NCBI GenBank assembly: GCA_903912525.1
Contig: CAIWHK010000009.1
Coordinates: 124,001 to 188,000, forward strand
Length of the DNA: 64,000 nt
From: an uncultured bacterium
GTDB taxonomy: Bacteria; Krumholzibacteriota; Krumholzibacteriia; LZORAL124-64-63
Reading direction: 5' to 3'
Part shown: positions 1 through 9,648 of the stretch, one piece after another
Layout of the letters: each line of letters starts with the position of its first letter
Numbering within the stretch: position 1 is the stretch's first letter
Translations under genes and position numbers: made by a program
Notes under the pieces: model-generated
Told to the model about the DNA's origin: nothing
What the model saw: only the letters and a program-made list of their open reading frames with translations
The model's database searches: none

Positions 1-2
1 AC

Positions 3-572
3 TGCGAACAGCACCGCGCCCTGGCCGCCGCGGCCGGCGGCGACGACAGCATCCGCGTGCCCCCCGCGCAGGACGCCCCCGCCACCTCGCCCGAGGGCCG
101 CCTCTACCACCGCGGCCACACCTGGGTCGAGGCCCGCCACGACGGCACCTACGACGTCGGCGTCGACGACCTGCTCCGCTCCTGCGTCGGCAACCCCGAC
201 CGCGTGACGGTGCCCGGCGTCGGCACCCGCCTGATGGCCGGCACGCCGGTGGCCGACCTGCAGCGCGGCCGCGTCCACGCCCGCGTCGCGACGCCCATCT
301 CCGGCACCGTCGTGGCTGTCGGCGACTACGAGGGCGGCCGCCTCTACCGCCTGCGCCCGGACGACGGCAAGGCCCGGCTGGACCAGTTGCTGCGCGCCAC
401 CGAGGCCCGGGTCTGGATGCTGCGCGAGCTGGAACTGCTGCAGGCCCGGCTGACCCTGCCGGGCGAGGCCCTGGCGCTGGCCGACGGCGGCGAACTGGTC
501 GGCGACCTCATGGGCGCCTACCCGGACGCCGACTGGGACGCCATCCTGGCCGACCTCTGCCTCGAGCCGTAG
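3..572 (+). CDS. GcvH-like (biotinyl/lipoyl-fold) protein, 5' end outside window
   Basis: The frame is open to the left edge, so the start lies outside the window; an internal GTG at 57 is unlikely to be the true start. The segment from YHRGHTWVEA to PISGTVVAVG follows the glycine-cleavage H-protein pattern: an HxWV entry strand, a VPGVG turn, and the (A/T)P(I/V)SG hairpin after the lipoyl loop. At the position of the lipoyl lysine in GcvH (ESVKA) this protein has arginine (QRGRV), so it is probably not lipoylated. A C-terminal helical extension of about 70 residues follows. The first visible residues are CEQHRALAA, so the missing part may contain cysteines. It converges on the response-regulator operon. 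A role in glycine cleavage is not supported; it may be a carrier-fold relative with another function. Confidence 0.7.
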   Translation, partial: CEQHRALAAAAGGDDSIRVPPAQDAPATSPEGRLYHRGHTWVEARHDGTYDVGVDDLLRSCVGNPDRVTVPGVGTRLMAGTPVADLQRGRVHARVATPISGTVVAVGDYEGGRLYRLRPDDGKARLDQLLRATEARVWMLRELELLQARLTLPGEALALADGGELVGDLMGAYPDADWDAILADLCLEP

Positions 573-590
573 GACTCGCGCAAGGCCATC

Positions 591-630
591 GAAAGGGCCC
601 GGCGTCCATTGCGACACCGGGCCCTTCGTC
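591..630. terminator. Bidirectional hairpin terminator between convergent genes
   Basis: A perfect 10-bp inverted repeat (AAGGGCCCGG at 593-602, CCGGGCCCTT at 617-626) with a 14-nt loop lies between the two converging stop codons. There is only a short T-rich flank, so termination in either direction is inferred from structure and position. Confidence 0.6.
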
Positions 631-668
631 GTGTGCCTGTACATGTGCCTGCCGCGCGGCGCGCCCGC

Positions 669-2027
669 CTAACGCGGGATGTTGTGCCGCCGCACCATGG
701 CGTACAGCGTCGAGCGGTCGACGCCCAGGATCTCCGAAGCCAGCTTGATGTTGCCGCCCGTGCGGTCGAGCACCGACTCGACGGCGTGCTTCTCGATCTC
801 GGCCAGCGACATCCCGTCCGGCGCGTTCCACTTCGAGCCGCCGCGGGGCGACTGCATCAGGAAGTCGAAGTCGGCCACGTCCAGCGTCTCGCCGCGGGCC
901 GTGACGATGGCCCGTTCGACCGTGTTCTCCAGCTCGCGCACGTTGCCGGGCCAGTCGTGGTCCATCAGCAGCTTCAGCGCCGCCTTCGTGACGTCGCGCA
1001 CGGGCTTGCCGGCCTCGAGCGCCAGACGCTCGATGAAGTGGTTGACCAGCAGCGGGATGTCCTCGCGCCGCTCGCACAGGCTCGGCAGGCGGATGTTGAT
1101 CACGTTCAGGCGATAGAACAGGTCCTCGCGGAAGTCGCCCTTCTCGACGGCCTCCTGCAGGTTGCGGTTGGTGGCGGCGATGATGCGCGCCTCCATCGGG
1201 ATCTCCTCGGTGCCGCCCAGCCGGAAGAACCGGCGCTCCTGCAGCACCCGCAGCAGGTCCATCTGCAGCTTGGGCGAGATGTCGCCGATCTCGTCCAGGA
1301 AGATCGAGCCGCCGCCCGCCACCTCGAACTTGCCGCGCTTGCGCGCGACGGCCCCGGTGAAGGCGCCCTTCTCGTGGCCGAACAGCTCGGATTCCAGCAG
1401 CGTCTCGGCCAGCGCCGCGCAGGAGACGCCCACGAACGGCCGGGAAGCCCGCCCGCCCGCCTCGTGCAGCGCCCGGGCCACCAACTCCTTGCCCGTGCCG
1501 CTGGCGCCCTGGATCAGCACCGTGCTGCGCTGGCTGGCCACTTCCTTGATCAGGTCGAAGATCGCGTGCATCGCCGCGTTCTTGCTCACGATGTCCTGGA
1601 ACGAGTAGTGCCGGGTCAGCTTCTGCCTGAGGTACTGGTTCTCGCGCTGCAGGTTCTTCACCTCGATCGTCCGCTTGACGAACAGCGAGATCTCCTCGGG
1701 GTTGCAGGGCTTGACCATGTACTCCTGCGCGCCCTCCTTCAGGGCGTTGATCGCGGTGTCCACGGTCGCATAGGCGGTGATGATGACCACCGTCGCCTCG
1801 GGCTGCAGCTTGCGGATCTCGATCATGGTCTCGATGCCGCCGATGCCGGGCGGCATCTTCAGGTCCAGGAAGTAGATGTCGTAGGGCGCGCCGCGCGCCA
1901 TCTCGACCGCCTCACGGCCCGACGCCGCCCCGTCGACGACGTAACCGTCCTCGCGCAACCAGGCCGCCAGCGACTCGCGCATGGCCACCTCGTCGTCCAC
2001 CACCAGGATCCTCCACGTGTTGTTCAT
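669..2027 (-). CDS. NtrC-family sigma-54-dependent response regulator
   Basis: A 452-residue activator with the standard three parts. The N-terminal receiver runs from about residue 5 to 120 (VVDDE acidic pocket, FLDLKMP phospho-acceptor Asp, ITAY, VKP lysine). The central AAA+ domain has a GASGTGKE Walker A and the [15 protein letters not shown] loop that contacts sigma-54. A Fis-type helix-turn-helix lies at the C-terminus ([19 protein letters not shown]). I chose the ATG at 2027 because AAGGGGA sits just upstream; a longer in-frame start at 2051 has no such site. It is the last gene of the operon with the haem-motif kinase and archaemetzincin, 37 nt after the latter. It should activate sigma-54 promoters in response to the kinase; targets are not visible. 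Confidence 0.95.
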   Translation of the reverse strand: MNNTWRILVVDDEVAMRESLAAWLREDGYVVDGAASGREAVEMARGAPYDIYFLDLKMPPGIGGIETMIEIRKLQPEATVVIITAYATVDTAINALKEGAQEYMVKPCNPEEISLFVKRTIEVKNLQRENQYLRQKLTRHYSFQDIVSKNAAMHAIFDLIKEVASQRSTVLIQGASGTGKELVARALHEAGGRASRPFVGVSCAALAETLLESELFGHEKGAFTGAVARKRGKFEVAGGGSIFLDEIGDISPKLQMDLLRVLQERRFFRLGGTEEIPMEARIIAATNRNLQEAVEKGDFREDLFYRLNVINIRLPSLCERREDIPLLVNHFIERLALEAGKPVRDVTKAALKLLMDHDWPGNVRELENTVERAIVTARGETLDVADFDFLMQSPRGGSKWNAPDGMSLAEIEKHAVESVLDRTGGNIKLASEILGVDRSTLYAMVRRHNIPR

Positions 2028-2064
2028 GATCGTTCCCCTTCTTGCCGCCACTCGGGACGACCGC

Positions 2065-2607
2065 CTACCCGGCCAGCGCCTCCAGGCGATCCGCCAGGTG
2101 CCGCGCGCAGGCGCCGCACAGGGCGTCGCGCTTGATGTCGATGTTCGTCACGTTTATCGAGAGCGCCATGGCGCACTGCTTGTCCGCGCAGTGCACCAGC
2201 CCGAATGTGTGCCCCAGTTCGTGCACGATCTCCTTGCGCGCCCGCTCGAGCATCAGCTCGCGGCGCGCCGGCATCCCGTAGAACTCCTGCCTCAGCCGCG
2301 CCAGCGACAGCAGCGCCGCCGGTCCGTCCACCTGGGCCTGCCCGAAGATGAACGTCAGCATCGGGATGAAAATGTCCTTGTCCGTCACCACCAGCAGCCT
2401 ATCCGTCTCCACCGGATGCACCGCCAGCGCCGCCTTCAGCAGCGCCGTCGCGTCGTACTGCGACCGGTGCGTGTCGTACCCGTCGGCCGGCATCGCCAGG
2501 TCCGGCAGCCGGCGCACCTCGCACTCGTAGTGACGCGCCACGAACGACTCCAGCGCGTCCATGTCCGCGCCCGCCACACCCTCGACCGGCAGCAGGCCGA
2601 TCAGCAT
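2065..2607 (-). CDS. amzA: Archaemetzincin-type zinc metalloprotease
   Basis: A 180-residue protein with the archaemetzincin signature [12 protein letters not shown], followed by a cysteine-rich tail ([11 protein letters not shown], then CGACAR). In this family the three histidines of HExxHxxGxxH bind the catalytic zinc and the cysteines bind a second, structural zinc. The length matches bacterial and archaeal members and there is no signal peptide, so it should be cytoplasmic. Its ATG overlaps the end of the kinase gene (stop at 2601-2603), so the two are translationally coupled, and the response regulator follows 37 nt later. A protease between a sensor kinase and its regulator suggests a role in the same pathway, but its substrate is unknown. 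Confidence 0.92.
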   Translation of the reverse strand: MLIGLLPVEGVAGADMDALESFVARHYECEVRRLPDLAMPADGYDTHRSQYDATALLKAALAVHPVETDRLLVVTDKDIFIPMLTFIFGQAQVDGPAALLSLARLRQEFYGMPARRELMLERARKEIVHELGHTFGLVHCADKQCAMALSINVTNIDIKRDALCGACARHLADRLEALAG

Positions 2608-4193
2608 GGCCCGGCATCCACGCCGCCCACCGGCAGCGTGACGATGAACGTCGTCCCGCTCCCCATGACGGTCTCGACGTCGATCTGCCCATTGTGCGCC
2701 TTGATGATCCCGTACACGACCGCCAGGCCCAGGCCCGTGCCCTGGCCCTCCTTCTTGGTGCTGAAGAACGGGTCGTAGATGCGCGCCAGGTGCTCGGGCG
2801 CGATGCCGGTGCCGGTGTCGGACACTTCCAGGATGACGTTGCCGGCCGCCTGGTCGTGTCGCGTGCGGATGGTGACGCTGCCCTGCGCCATCGCCTCGGC
2901 GGCGTTGAGCACCAGGTTGATGACGATCTGCTGCATCTGCGACCCATCACAGGTCAGCGGCGGCAGGTGCTCGTCCAGTTCCAGCAGCGGCGTCACTGTA
3001 CCGAGCTCCAGCCGGTGGTTGATGACCGACAGCGTCCGCCGGATGATCTCGTTCAGGTCGTGCGGCGCGTGCGACGGGTCCGAGCGCCGCGCGAAGACCA
3101 GCAGGTCGCGCACGATGCGCGCGCACCGCTCCGTCTCGTTGACGACGTGCCCCAGGTAGGTGCGGAAGTCGCCCATGCGCTCGGGCGGCACTTCGCCGCC
3201 GGCGGTCAGCCGCTGCATCAGCTTGCCGAAGTTGATGACGCCGGCCAGCGGGTTGTTGATCTCGTGCGCCACGCTGGCCGCCAGCTGGCCCAGCGAGGCC
3301 AGGCGGTCGCTCTGGATCAGCTTCTTCTCCGCCTCGCGCAGCCGCTGGGTGCGCTCTTCGACCCGCCGCTCCAGCGTCTCGTTGAACTCGCGCAATTGGT
3401 CCGTCGAGGCGCTCAGGAGGTCCTGCATGGTGCGGAACGAGTTGGCCAGGTCGCCCAGCTCGTCGTCGGCCGAGATCTCGATCGGCTTGTCCAGCTCGCC
3501 CAGCCCCATCGTCTTGGTCGCGGCGATCAGCTTGCGCACCGGCTGCTGCACGAACCGGCGGGCGAACACGATGACGAAGAAGAACACGACCAGGATCGAC
3601 AGCAGCGACATCAGCGCCGACCGCAACGCCAGCTCGCGCATCTGGCCGTCGACCCGCGCCAGCGGCATCGTCACGTCGACCACGCCCAGCACGTGCACCG
3701 ACGCCGGGTGCGCGTGGCAGGCCGCCGTGCTGCACGAAGGTTCGTTGTAGATGGGCGTGATCAGTCCCAGCACACGCTGGTTGTGCTCGCGCTTGTAGAT
3801 CCGCGTCCGCGACGGCATGTCCACGTGCACCAGCGGCTGTCCGGCGGCGTGGCAGAGGTTGCACGCCTCGGCGTTGATGTCCACCACCTTGCCCTCGTCG
3901 CCCGCCGTCGAGAACGTGACGCGACCGGCCTTGTTGAACATGCGGACCTTGTCGATGGTCGGCTGCCGGGCCACGTTCTCCATCATCTGGTAGGCGTACT
4001 CGCGCCGGTCCTCGAGCATCGCGTTCCAGGTCGTGGCGACCATGGTCTGCGACGCGAGTTCGGCGCTGAGGGTCATCTCGTGGAGCAGCTGGCGGCGTTG
4101 GGCACGGATCTCGGTGAACGCGAAGAGGCCCTCGACGATGATGATGATCAGGGTCAGGTAGAGCACCAGTTTTCGGGCGATACCTCGTGGCAC
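2601..4193 (-). CDS. Membrane sensor histidine kinase with c-type haem motifs in its sensor domain
   Basis: A 530-residue kinase. A first membrane helix ([17 protein letters not shown], near residue 10) is followed by a periplasmic domain of about 170 residues, a second helix ([15 protein letters not shown]), a HAMP segment, a coiled coil, HisKA ([10 protein letters not shown] with phospho-acceptor His), and an HATPase_c domain with N, G1 (DTGTGI) and G2 (GTGLGL) boxes. The periplasmic part carries CNLCH, a canonical CxxCH haem-c motif, and CSTAACH, a CX4CH variant. This suggests covalent haem and sensing of redox state or a gas. I prefer the GTG at 4193: GGGAGG lies 6 nt upstream and the protein then begins directly with the basic residues before the helix. 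A longer ATG start at 4241 is possible. It is the first gene of the three-gene operon. Confidence 0.92.
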   Translation of the reverse strand: MPRGIARKLVLYLTLIIIIVEGLFAFTEIRAQRRQLLHEMTLSAELASQTMVATTWNAMLEDRREYAYQMMENVARQPTIDKVRMFNKAGRVTFSTAGDEGKVVDINAEACNLCHAAGQPLVHVDMPSRTRIYKREHNQRVLGLITPIYNEPSCSTAACHAHPASVHVLGVVDVTMPLARVDGQMRELALRSALMSLLSILVVFFFVIVFARRFVQQPVRKLIAATKTMGLGELDKPIEISADDELGDLANSFRTMQDLLSASTDQLREFNETLERRVEERTQRLREAEKKLIQSDRLASLGQLAASVAHEINNPLAGVINFGKLMQRLTAGGEVPPERMGDFRTYLGHVVNETERCARIVRDLLVFARRSDPSHAPHDLNEIIRRTLSVINHRLELGTVTPLLELDEHLPPLTCDGSQMQQIVINLVLNAAEAMAQGSVTIRTRHDQAAGNVILEVSDTGTGIAPEHLARIYDPFFSTKKEGQGTGLGLAVVYGIIKAHNGQIDVETVMGSGTTFIVTLPVGGVDAGPC

Positions 4194-4291
4194 CTTCGGC
4201 CTCCCGGGAACACGTCGCGCCGGCGGATCGCGCCCGTCCACTGCCCTGCCATCGTTGGGAAATCAGGGCGGCGTGGCGTAGCAAGGCCCTA

Positions 4292-4322
4292 CATACGTTA
4301 AACTTTTGACAACCAAAGTCAA
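4292..4322 (-). promoter_or_regulatory. Possible promoter/operator of the sensor-kinase operon
   Basis: On the minus strand TTGACT is followed after 16 bp by TAACGT, a weak sigma-70-like pair. The -35 element is one arm of a TTGAC-N7-GTCAA inverted repeat at 4306-4322, which could be an operator. The evidence is sequence resemblance only. Confidence 0.3.
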
Positions 4323-4457
4323 GGGAATCCCCAGCCAAATAACTGGTAATACAGGACTTATGCGGTTTTTAATTCAGGTGAGATCCGTTGAACATTGAAC
4401 GCTCCCGGCATCGGGGCGGGGCCCTGGTCGCGCCCATCGACATAAGGACTGCGGCGC

Positions 4458-4475
4458 ACTTGCGCCGGCGCAACT
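4458..4475. repeat. Dispersed 18-bp palindrome, copy a (17/18)
   Basis: ACTTGCGCCGGCGCAACT, one base off the perfect palindrome found elsewhere in the window. It lies in the gap upstream of the sensor-kinase operon. Confidence 0.8.
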
Positions 4476-4506
4476 CCCGCCGCGCATCGCCCGCACCTTC
4501 ACGTCG

Positions 4507-4545
4507 AAGGCCCCCGGACCGCAGATCCGGGGGCCTTCCTTTTGA
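4507..4545. terminator. Strong hairpin terminator
   Basis: A perfect 12-bp inverted repeat (AAGGCCCCCGGA and TCCGGGGGCCTT, loop 7 nt) is followed on the plus strand by CCTTTTG. It lies about 80 bp past the stop of the minus-strand cytochrome gene and most likely ends that transcript, although the better T-tract is on the plus strand. Confidence 0.65.
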
Positions 4546-4617
4546 GCGGCGGTCGCCCCTCGCCGCTCGGGGTGCCGTGAGTCGACCCCAGTGAACCAGC
4601 GATTAGTGCACCTGCGA

Positions 4618-7263
4618 CTAGTGCACCAGCGACATCCGCTGCGTCAGCACCTTCCCGTCCGACTGCAGCCGCACGAAGTAGGTGCCCGAGGCCAGCGCGC
4701 CGCCCTGCGCGTCGCGACCATCCCAGCCCGCCACGTGCTGGCCGGCCGGCAGCGTCCCGTCGACCAGCACGCGCACGCGGTGGCCGCGGATGTCGTAGAC
4801 CGCCACCTGCACCGGCTGCTGGGCCGGCAGCGCGAAGCGCACCATGGTCCGCGACGCGAACGGGTTCGGCGACGGCTCGCCCAGCGCCAGGCTGAAGCGC
4901 GGCTCGTTCGGCGTCGCCGACGTCACGTCGACCGTCGTCGTGGCCTCGGCCATCAGCACCGGCGTCGCGCGCCCGTGCGACGCCCAGGCGTCGTACAGCT
5001 GCTGGCCGATCGTGTTGGTGTGGTTCTCGTCGCGCAGGAACTCGATGTATTCCCGGCTCGTGGTCTGGTAGTACAGGCGCACGTGCACGGTCTTCGCCGC
5101 GTTCGGCAGCGTGTACGCGGCATCGTCCCAGTACTGGCCGTCAGCGTAGACCTTGCCCACGGGCGGCGACTGGATCGCCTCGAAGTTCGCGTTGGTGAAG
5201 CCGCGCGGCGGGATGCGGTTGTCCAGGTACACGGTGTCGTTCAGCACGAAGTGGAACGACGGCCCCGCCGGCATCCCCAGCGCCGCGGCCAGGCCCGGGC
5301 TCAGCCCGCCCTCGATCTGGTAGATGGCCGCCTGCGCGTCGTGCGTCAGGTCGCCGGTGGCCGCGTCGTAGTGGCCCGACTCGAACACCAGGTTGTCGTC
5401 CTGGTCGAACGCCTGCACGTTCACCCACATGCGCCGCCCCTCGGGATAGCCCGAGATCAGCTTGTGCGGCGTCTGGTTGGTGACGCGCACGGTCAGGCCG
5501 TCGTACGTCGGGGTCAGGTCGAGCGTCGCGGCCTTCTGCAGCGTGGCCGTGGCCCGAACCTTCGCTGCCTGCAGCGCGGCCACGTCGACCTCGCCCGGGA
5601 AGAAGTCGGGCAGGATGTCCAGGATGAACGTGTTGCCGCCGGTCAGGTCGTGCAGCGGCAGGTCCGAACGCACCGGCGATCCGGGCTGGTTGCTGCCCGC
5701 GCCCGTCACGTTGCGCATGTGGCAGTCCTGGCACGACGACACGTTGCCGCCGTACGCCGCGATGTAGACCGGCCCCTGCGCGAAATCGCTGGCCGACCAC
5801 TCGCTGAAGGTGCGCTCCACCGGCGCCATGTTGCGCAGGCCCTGGTCGGGATGCTGCGCGTCGAAGCCGTTGGGCGCGTACTTGCCCGGCGAAACCTGCA
5901 CGAACACGGGATTGCTCACGTCGTGGCACGTGCCGCACAGGTTGGACGACGAATGCAGCGGCGAGGCCAGGGAATTGTGCCCGGCCACCATCGCGTCGCT
6001 GTAGGGGCCGCGCTTGTCCGCGCCCGGGTCGTTGATGAACTGGCCGTTGCCGTACTGCAGCGGCAGCGGCGAGATGCCCGCCAGCACCGCCACGTCCGCA
6101 GCCGGGCTCACGCCGGCGACGTACTGCCGATCGACGATGCGATGGCAGAAGTCGCACTGGATGCCCTGCCGGTCCTTGGCCGTCAGCATGGCGCCGCTGG
6201 TGTCGACCGAGCGCCCCTCCTGCCAACCGCCCGGCGTGTGGCAACGCAGGCACAGGTCGCCCACCGAGGGCGCGTCCTGCTCGGCCACCGTCACGCAGGC
6301 GGTAAACAGCGGGTCGCGCATCGCCTGCGCCATCATGCCGCCGCGCCAGGTCTGCCAGGGCTCGATCGCCGTGTCGTAGTTGCCGTGGCAGGTCGCGCAG
6401 CCCGCGGGATCGGCCAGCGTCGCGCCCTCCAGCGGCTGCGTGCCGGCCAGGTCCAAGTCGCGCAGGGTCGTCGGCACCTTGCCGTTGCCGGCGCGCGTCA
6501 CGGTGAACGAACTGTTGCTCGCATCCTGCCCCGGGTTGCCGGCGCCGTCGGTGGCCGTCACGCGGATCCGCGTATCCGGGCCCGGGCGGTTCGGCACGTA
6601 CCACGCGTACGAGCCGGTGTTGGCGATGTCGCGCGCCACCGGCTTCCACGTCGTCCCGCCGTTGTCCGACTGGAACACCGAGACGAACGGCACGCCGCTG
6701 ATGTCCGTCGCGCTGTACTGCACGGTCACGGTCGTGTTCGCGGCAAGCGTCTCGCCGCCGTTCGGCGAGATCACGGCGATCGCCGGCGGCGTCGTGTCGG
6801 TCGCCAGCGTCGGCGTCAGGTTCGGCAGGATGTCCGCCAGCGTCACGGCGGACACGCTGCCGACGTTGCCCGAAGTCAGGCCCGGGAACGTCGGCGTGTT
6901 CTCGTACGTCGCCGTGTCGGTGACTTCCACCAGGTTGCTGTACCCGTCGCCGTCGCTGTCCTCGTTCTGGATGAAACGGATCAGCGCCTGCCGCCCCGCA
7001 TCGTTGTTGGCGTACGACCCGAGCAGGTTGCCGATGCGCACGCCGTACGGATTCTTCAGGCCCGCGCCCGTGAACGCGTAGTGGCACACCCCGCAGTGGC
7101 CGGGAAGGCTGTTCACGTTGTCCAGCGTCGAGCCGACGGCCGCCGGGTAGACGTTGAAGAACGAGGTGCGGATCGTCGGGCGGGCCTGGGCCGACAGGGC
7201 GCACAGCGACACGACCATCAGCAGGCACAGGGCCGACAACCGGTGGCGGGCGGACCGGGACAT
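4618..7263 (-). CDS. Secreted six-haem cytochrome c-like protein with Ig-like segment and FlgD-type C-terminal domain
   Basis: An 881-residue protein. It has a signal peptide (RHRLSALCLLMVVSLCALSAQA), an N-terminal CGVCH, an Ig-like segment (near residues 180-260, PPAIAVISPNGGE onward), and then five more CxxCH motifs (CATCH, CLRCH, CDFCH, CGTCH, CQDCH). The C-terminus has PSPNPFASRT then VAVYDIRGHRVR and SGTYFVRLQSDG, the FlgD/T9SS-like sorting domain common in FCB-group bacteria. It is probably exported and cell-surface bound, carrying electrons or acting on an external substrate; the enzyme activity cannot be named. The start at 7263 is preceded by GGAGGT. It lies upstream of the haem-motif kinase operon on the same strand, so a functional link through extracellular electron transfer or haem redox sensing is possible. 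Confidence 0.88.
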   Translation of the reverse strand: MSRSARHRLSALCLLMVVSLCALSAQARPTIRTSFFNVYPAAVGSTLDNVNSLPGHCGVCHYAFTGAGLKNPYGVRIGNLLGSYANNDAGRQALIRFIQNEDSDGDGYSNLVEVTDTATYENTPTFPGLTSGNVGSVSAVTLADILPNLTPTLATDTTPPAIAVISPNGGETLAANTTVTVQYSATDISGVPFVSVFQSDNGGTTWKPVARDIANTGSYAWYVPNRPGPDTRIRVTATDGAGNPGQDASNSSFTVTRAGNGKVPTTLRDLDLAGTQPLEGATLADPAGCATCHGNYDTAIEPWQTWRGGMMAQAMRDPLFTACVTVAEQDAPSVGDLCLRCHTPGGWQEGRSVDTSGAMLTAKDRQGIQCDFCHRIVDRQYVAGVSPAADVAVLAGISPLPLQYGNGQFINDPGADKRGPYSDAMVAGHNSLASPLHSSSNLCGTCHDVSNPVFVQVSPGKYAPNGFDAQHPDQGLRNMAPVERTFSEWSASDFAQGPVYIAAYGGNVSSCQDCHMRNVTGAGSNQPGSPVRSDLPLHDLTGGNTFILDILPDFFPGEVDVAALQAAKVRATATLQKAATLDLTPTYDGLTVRVTNQTPHKLISGYPEGRRMWVNVQAFDQDDNLVFESGHYDAATGDLTHDAQAAIYQIEGGLSPGLAAALGMPAGPSFHFVLNDTVYLDNRIPPRGFTNANFEAIQSPPVGKVYADGQYWDDAAYTLPNAAKTVHVRLYYQTTSREYIEFLRDENHTNTIGQQLYDAWASHGRATPVLMAEATTTVDVTSATPNEPRFSLALGEPSPNPFASRTMVRFALPAQQPVQVAVYDIRGHRVRVLVDGTLPAGQHVAGWDGRDAQGGALASGTYFVRLQSDGKVLTQRMSLVH

Positions 7264-7572
7264 GGGGGACCTCCGGGCAGGGACGGGACATGCTGTTCCG
7301 GGCGTGGAACCACGCATTCCCGACAATATTGGCCCCAAATGAATGTGGCTGTCCAACCGATTGTTGGACTATTAACATCAGCGCAATTGATTGATAATGA
7401 GAACTATCTTGCGATATTGGCGGAAAACCCGGACACCTTCGGGATAACTCCACCCAATGGGCCCACCAACGCGAACGCCCATGCAACCTTCCGCGCCCGC
7501 CGTCCGTATTTCACGATCCAACCCGTCCCCGTTCCCGGCGCCCACCGTCGCGACCCTGGAGGCCCCTGCCCG
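7264..7572. promoter_or_regulatory. Divergent promoter region, cytochrome / MacA-like operon
   Basis: A 309-bp gap between divergent genes with an AT-rich core (about 7315-7420) in a GC-rich neighbourhood. A GATAAT hexamer at 7393-7398 could serve as a plus-strand -10 element. The stretch beginning GATAATGAGAACTATC (7393-7411) matches about 13 of 19 positions of a Fur box by eye, a weak hint only. Confidence 0.4.
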
Positions 7573-8887
7573 ATGAAGAAGAAACCCCTGCTGATCGGCG
7601 CCGCCATCCTGGTGGTGGCCGCCGGAGCCGTCGCCGTCGTGGCCGCCCGTTCCCATCGGGAGAAGCCGCTCGAGGTGCAGACCGCCCAGGTCTCGCGGCA
7701 GAAGATCGTCCAGAAGGTCGACGCCACGGGGAAGATCCAGCCCAAGACCCAGGTCAAGATCAGCGCCGACGTCAGCGCCAAGATCACGAAGCTGGCCGTC
7801 GTCGAGGGCCAGTGGGTCGAGAAGGGCGCGTTCCTGCTCGAACTCGACCGGCAGCGCTACCTCGCCATCGTCGAGAGCGCCGAGGCCAACGTCCGCTCGG
7901 CCGAGGCCGACGCGGCCCTCGTGCACGAGAACCTGGTCCGCTCCGACCGCGAGAACAAGCGGTCGAAGGAACTGGTCGCGCAGAACCTCGAGTCGCAGTC
8001 GTCGGCCGAGGACAAGCAGGCCGCCTACCAGGTCGAGGTCGCCCGCTACGACTCGGCGAAGAACCAGGTCGAGCGGGCGCGCGCCGCGCTCAAGCAGGCG
8101 CGCGACGACCTCTCCAAGACCACCATCTACGCCCCCATGTCGGGCACCATCAGCGACCTGAACAAGGAAGAGGGCGAGATCGCCATCGGCTCGCAGTTCC
8201 AGCCGGACGTCATCCTGGTCATCGCCGACCTCTCGCAGATGGAGGCGCAGGTCAACGTCGACGAGAACGACATCGTCTCCATCGCCGTCGGGCAGGAAGC
8301 CGAGATCGAGGTCGACGCGCTGCCCGACCAGGTGCTCAAGGGCACCGTCAGCGAGATCGCGAACTCGGCCAACGTCGCGGGCGCCGGCTCGTCGGACCAG
8401 AAGACCGAGTTCGAGATCAAGATCGCCATCACGACCCCTCCGGCGACGCTGCGGCCGGGCATGACCGCGACCGCGGGCATCTTCACGAAGACCAACGACA
8501 GCGCGATGAGCGTGCCCATCCAGTGCGTGGCCGTGCGGACGCCGGACCAGCTCGCGGGCAAGGGCGGGAAGCCGGGCAAGGGCCAAGACGGCAAGGGTCC
8601 CGGCAAGGGCGACAAGCCGAAGGACGCCGCCGCCGCCCCCGCCGGCGAATACACGGCCGACAAGGACGGCTTCGTCGAGATCGTCTTCTGCCTCGAGGGC
8701 ACGAAGGCCGTGGCGCGCCAGGTCAAGACCGGCATCCAGAGCGACGAGCTGATCGAGGTGCTCTCGGGGCTGAACGAAGGCGACACCGTCGTCACCGGCA
8801 GCTACCGCGCCATCTCCAAGGACCTGGTCAATGGCGCCGTCGTGAAGGTCAACAACGACATCAAGCCCGAGAAGACGGAGCAGGCGC

Positions 8888-8901
<14 letters not shown>
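7573..8901 (+). CDS. Periplasmic adaptor (membrane-fusion) protein of a MacAB-type exporter
   Basis: A 442-residue protein with an N-terminal anchor ([20 protein letters not shown]), a beta-barrel/lipoyl half-motif ([20 protein letters not shown]), a long alpha-helical hairpin (residues about 100-190), the returning lipoyl half ([20 protein letters not shown]), and membrane-proximal beta domains. An unusual Gly/Lys-rich insert ([20 protein letters not shown], residues about 330-355) is probably a disordered loop. The open frame extends far upstream, but the ATG at 7573 begins the anchor and has GGAGG about 11 nt before it. Its stop overlaps the start of the ATPase gene. With the downstream ATPase and two FtsX-like permeases it should form a tripartite efflux or lipoprotein/peptide export system. 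Confidence 0.92.
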
Positions 8902-9619
<718 letters not shown>

Positions 9620-9648
9620 CGAACAACACGCCGAAGGGAGGGAACGCC

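Larger units (their letters stand above)
4194..4617. other. Intergenic region upstream of the sensor-kinase operon
   Basis: 424 bp without a convincing gene. It holds the AT-richer presumed promoter of the kinase operon, a TTGAC-N7-GTCAA inverted repeat at 4306-4322, one copy of the 18-bp palindrome (4458-4475), and a strong hairpin (4507-4537). A short open frame on the plus strand runs through both the palindrome and the hairpin and is not credible as a gene. Confidence 0.6.

Noticed and set aside
4388-4594. A 68-codon plus-strand frame
   Set aside because: It runs through the 18-bp palindrome and a strong terminator hairpin and has an Arg-rich, domain-free translation.
4591-7572. An upstream extension of the MacA-like frame by nearly 1000 codons
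   Set aside because: The extension is antisense to the cytochrome gene and ends at a proper ATG with membrane anchor and ribosome-binding site at 7573.
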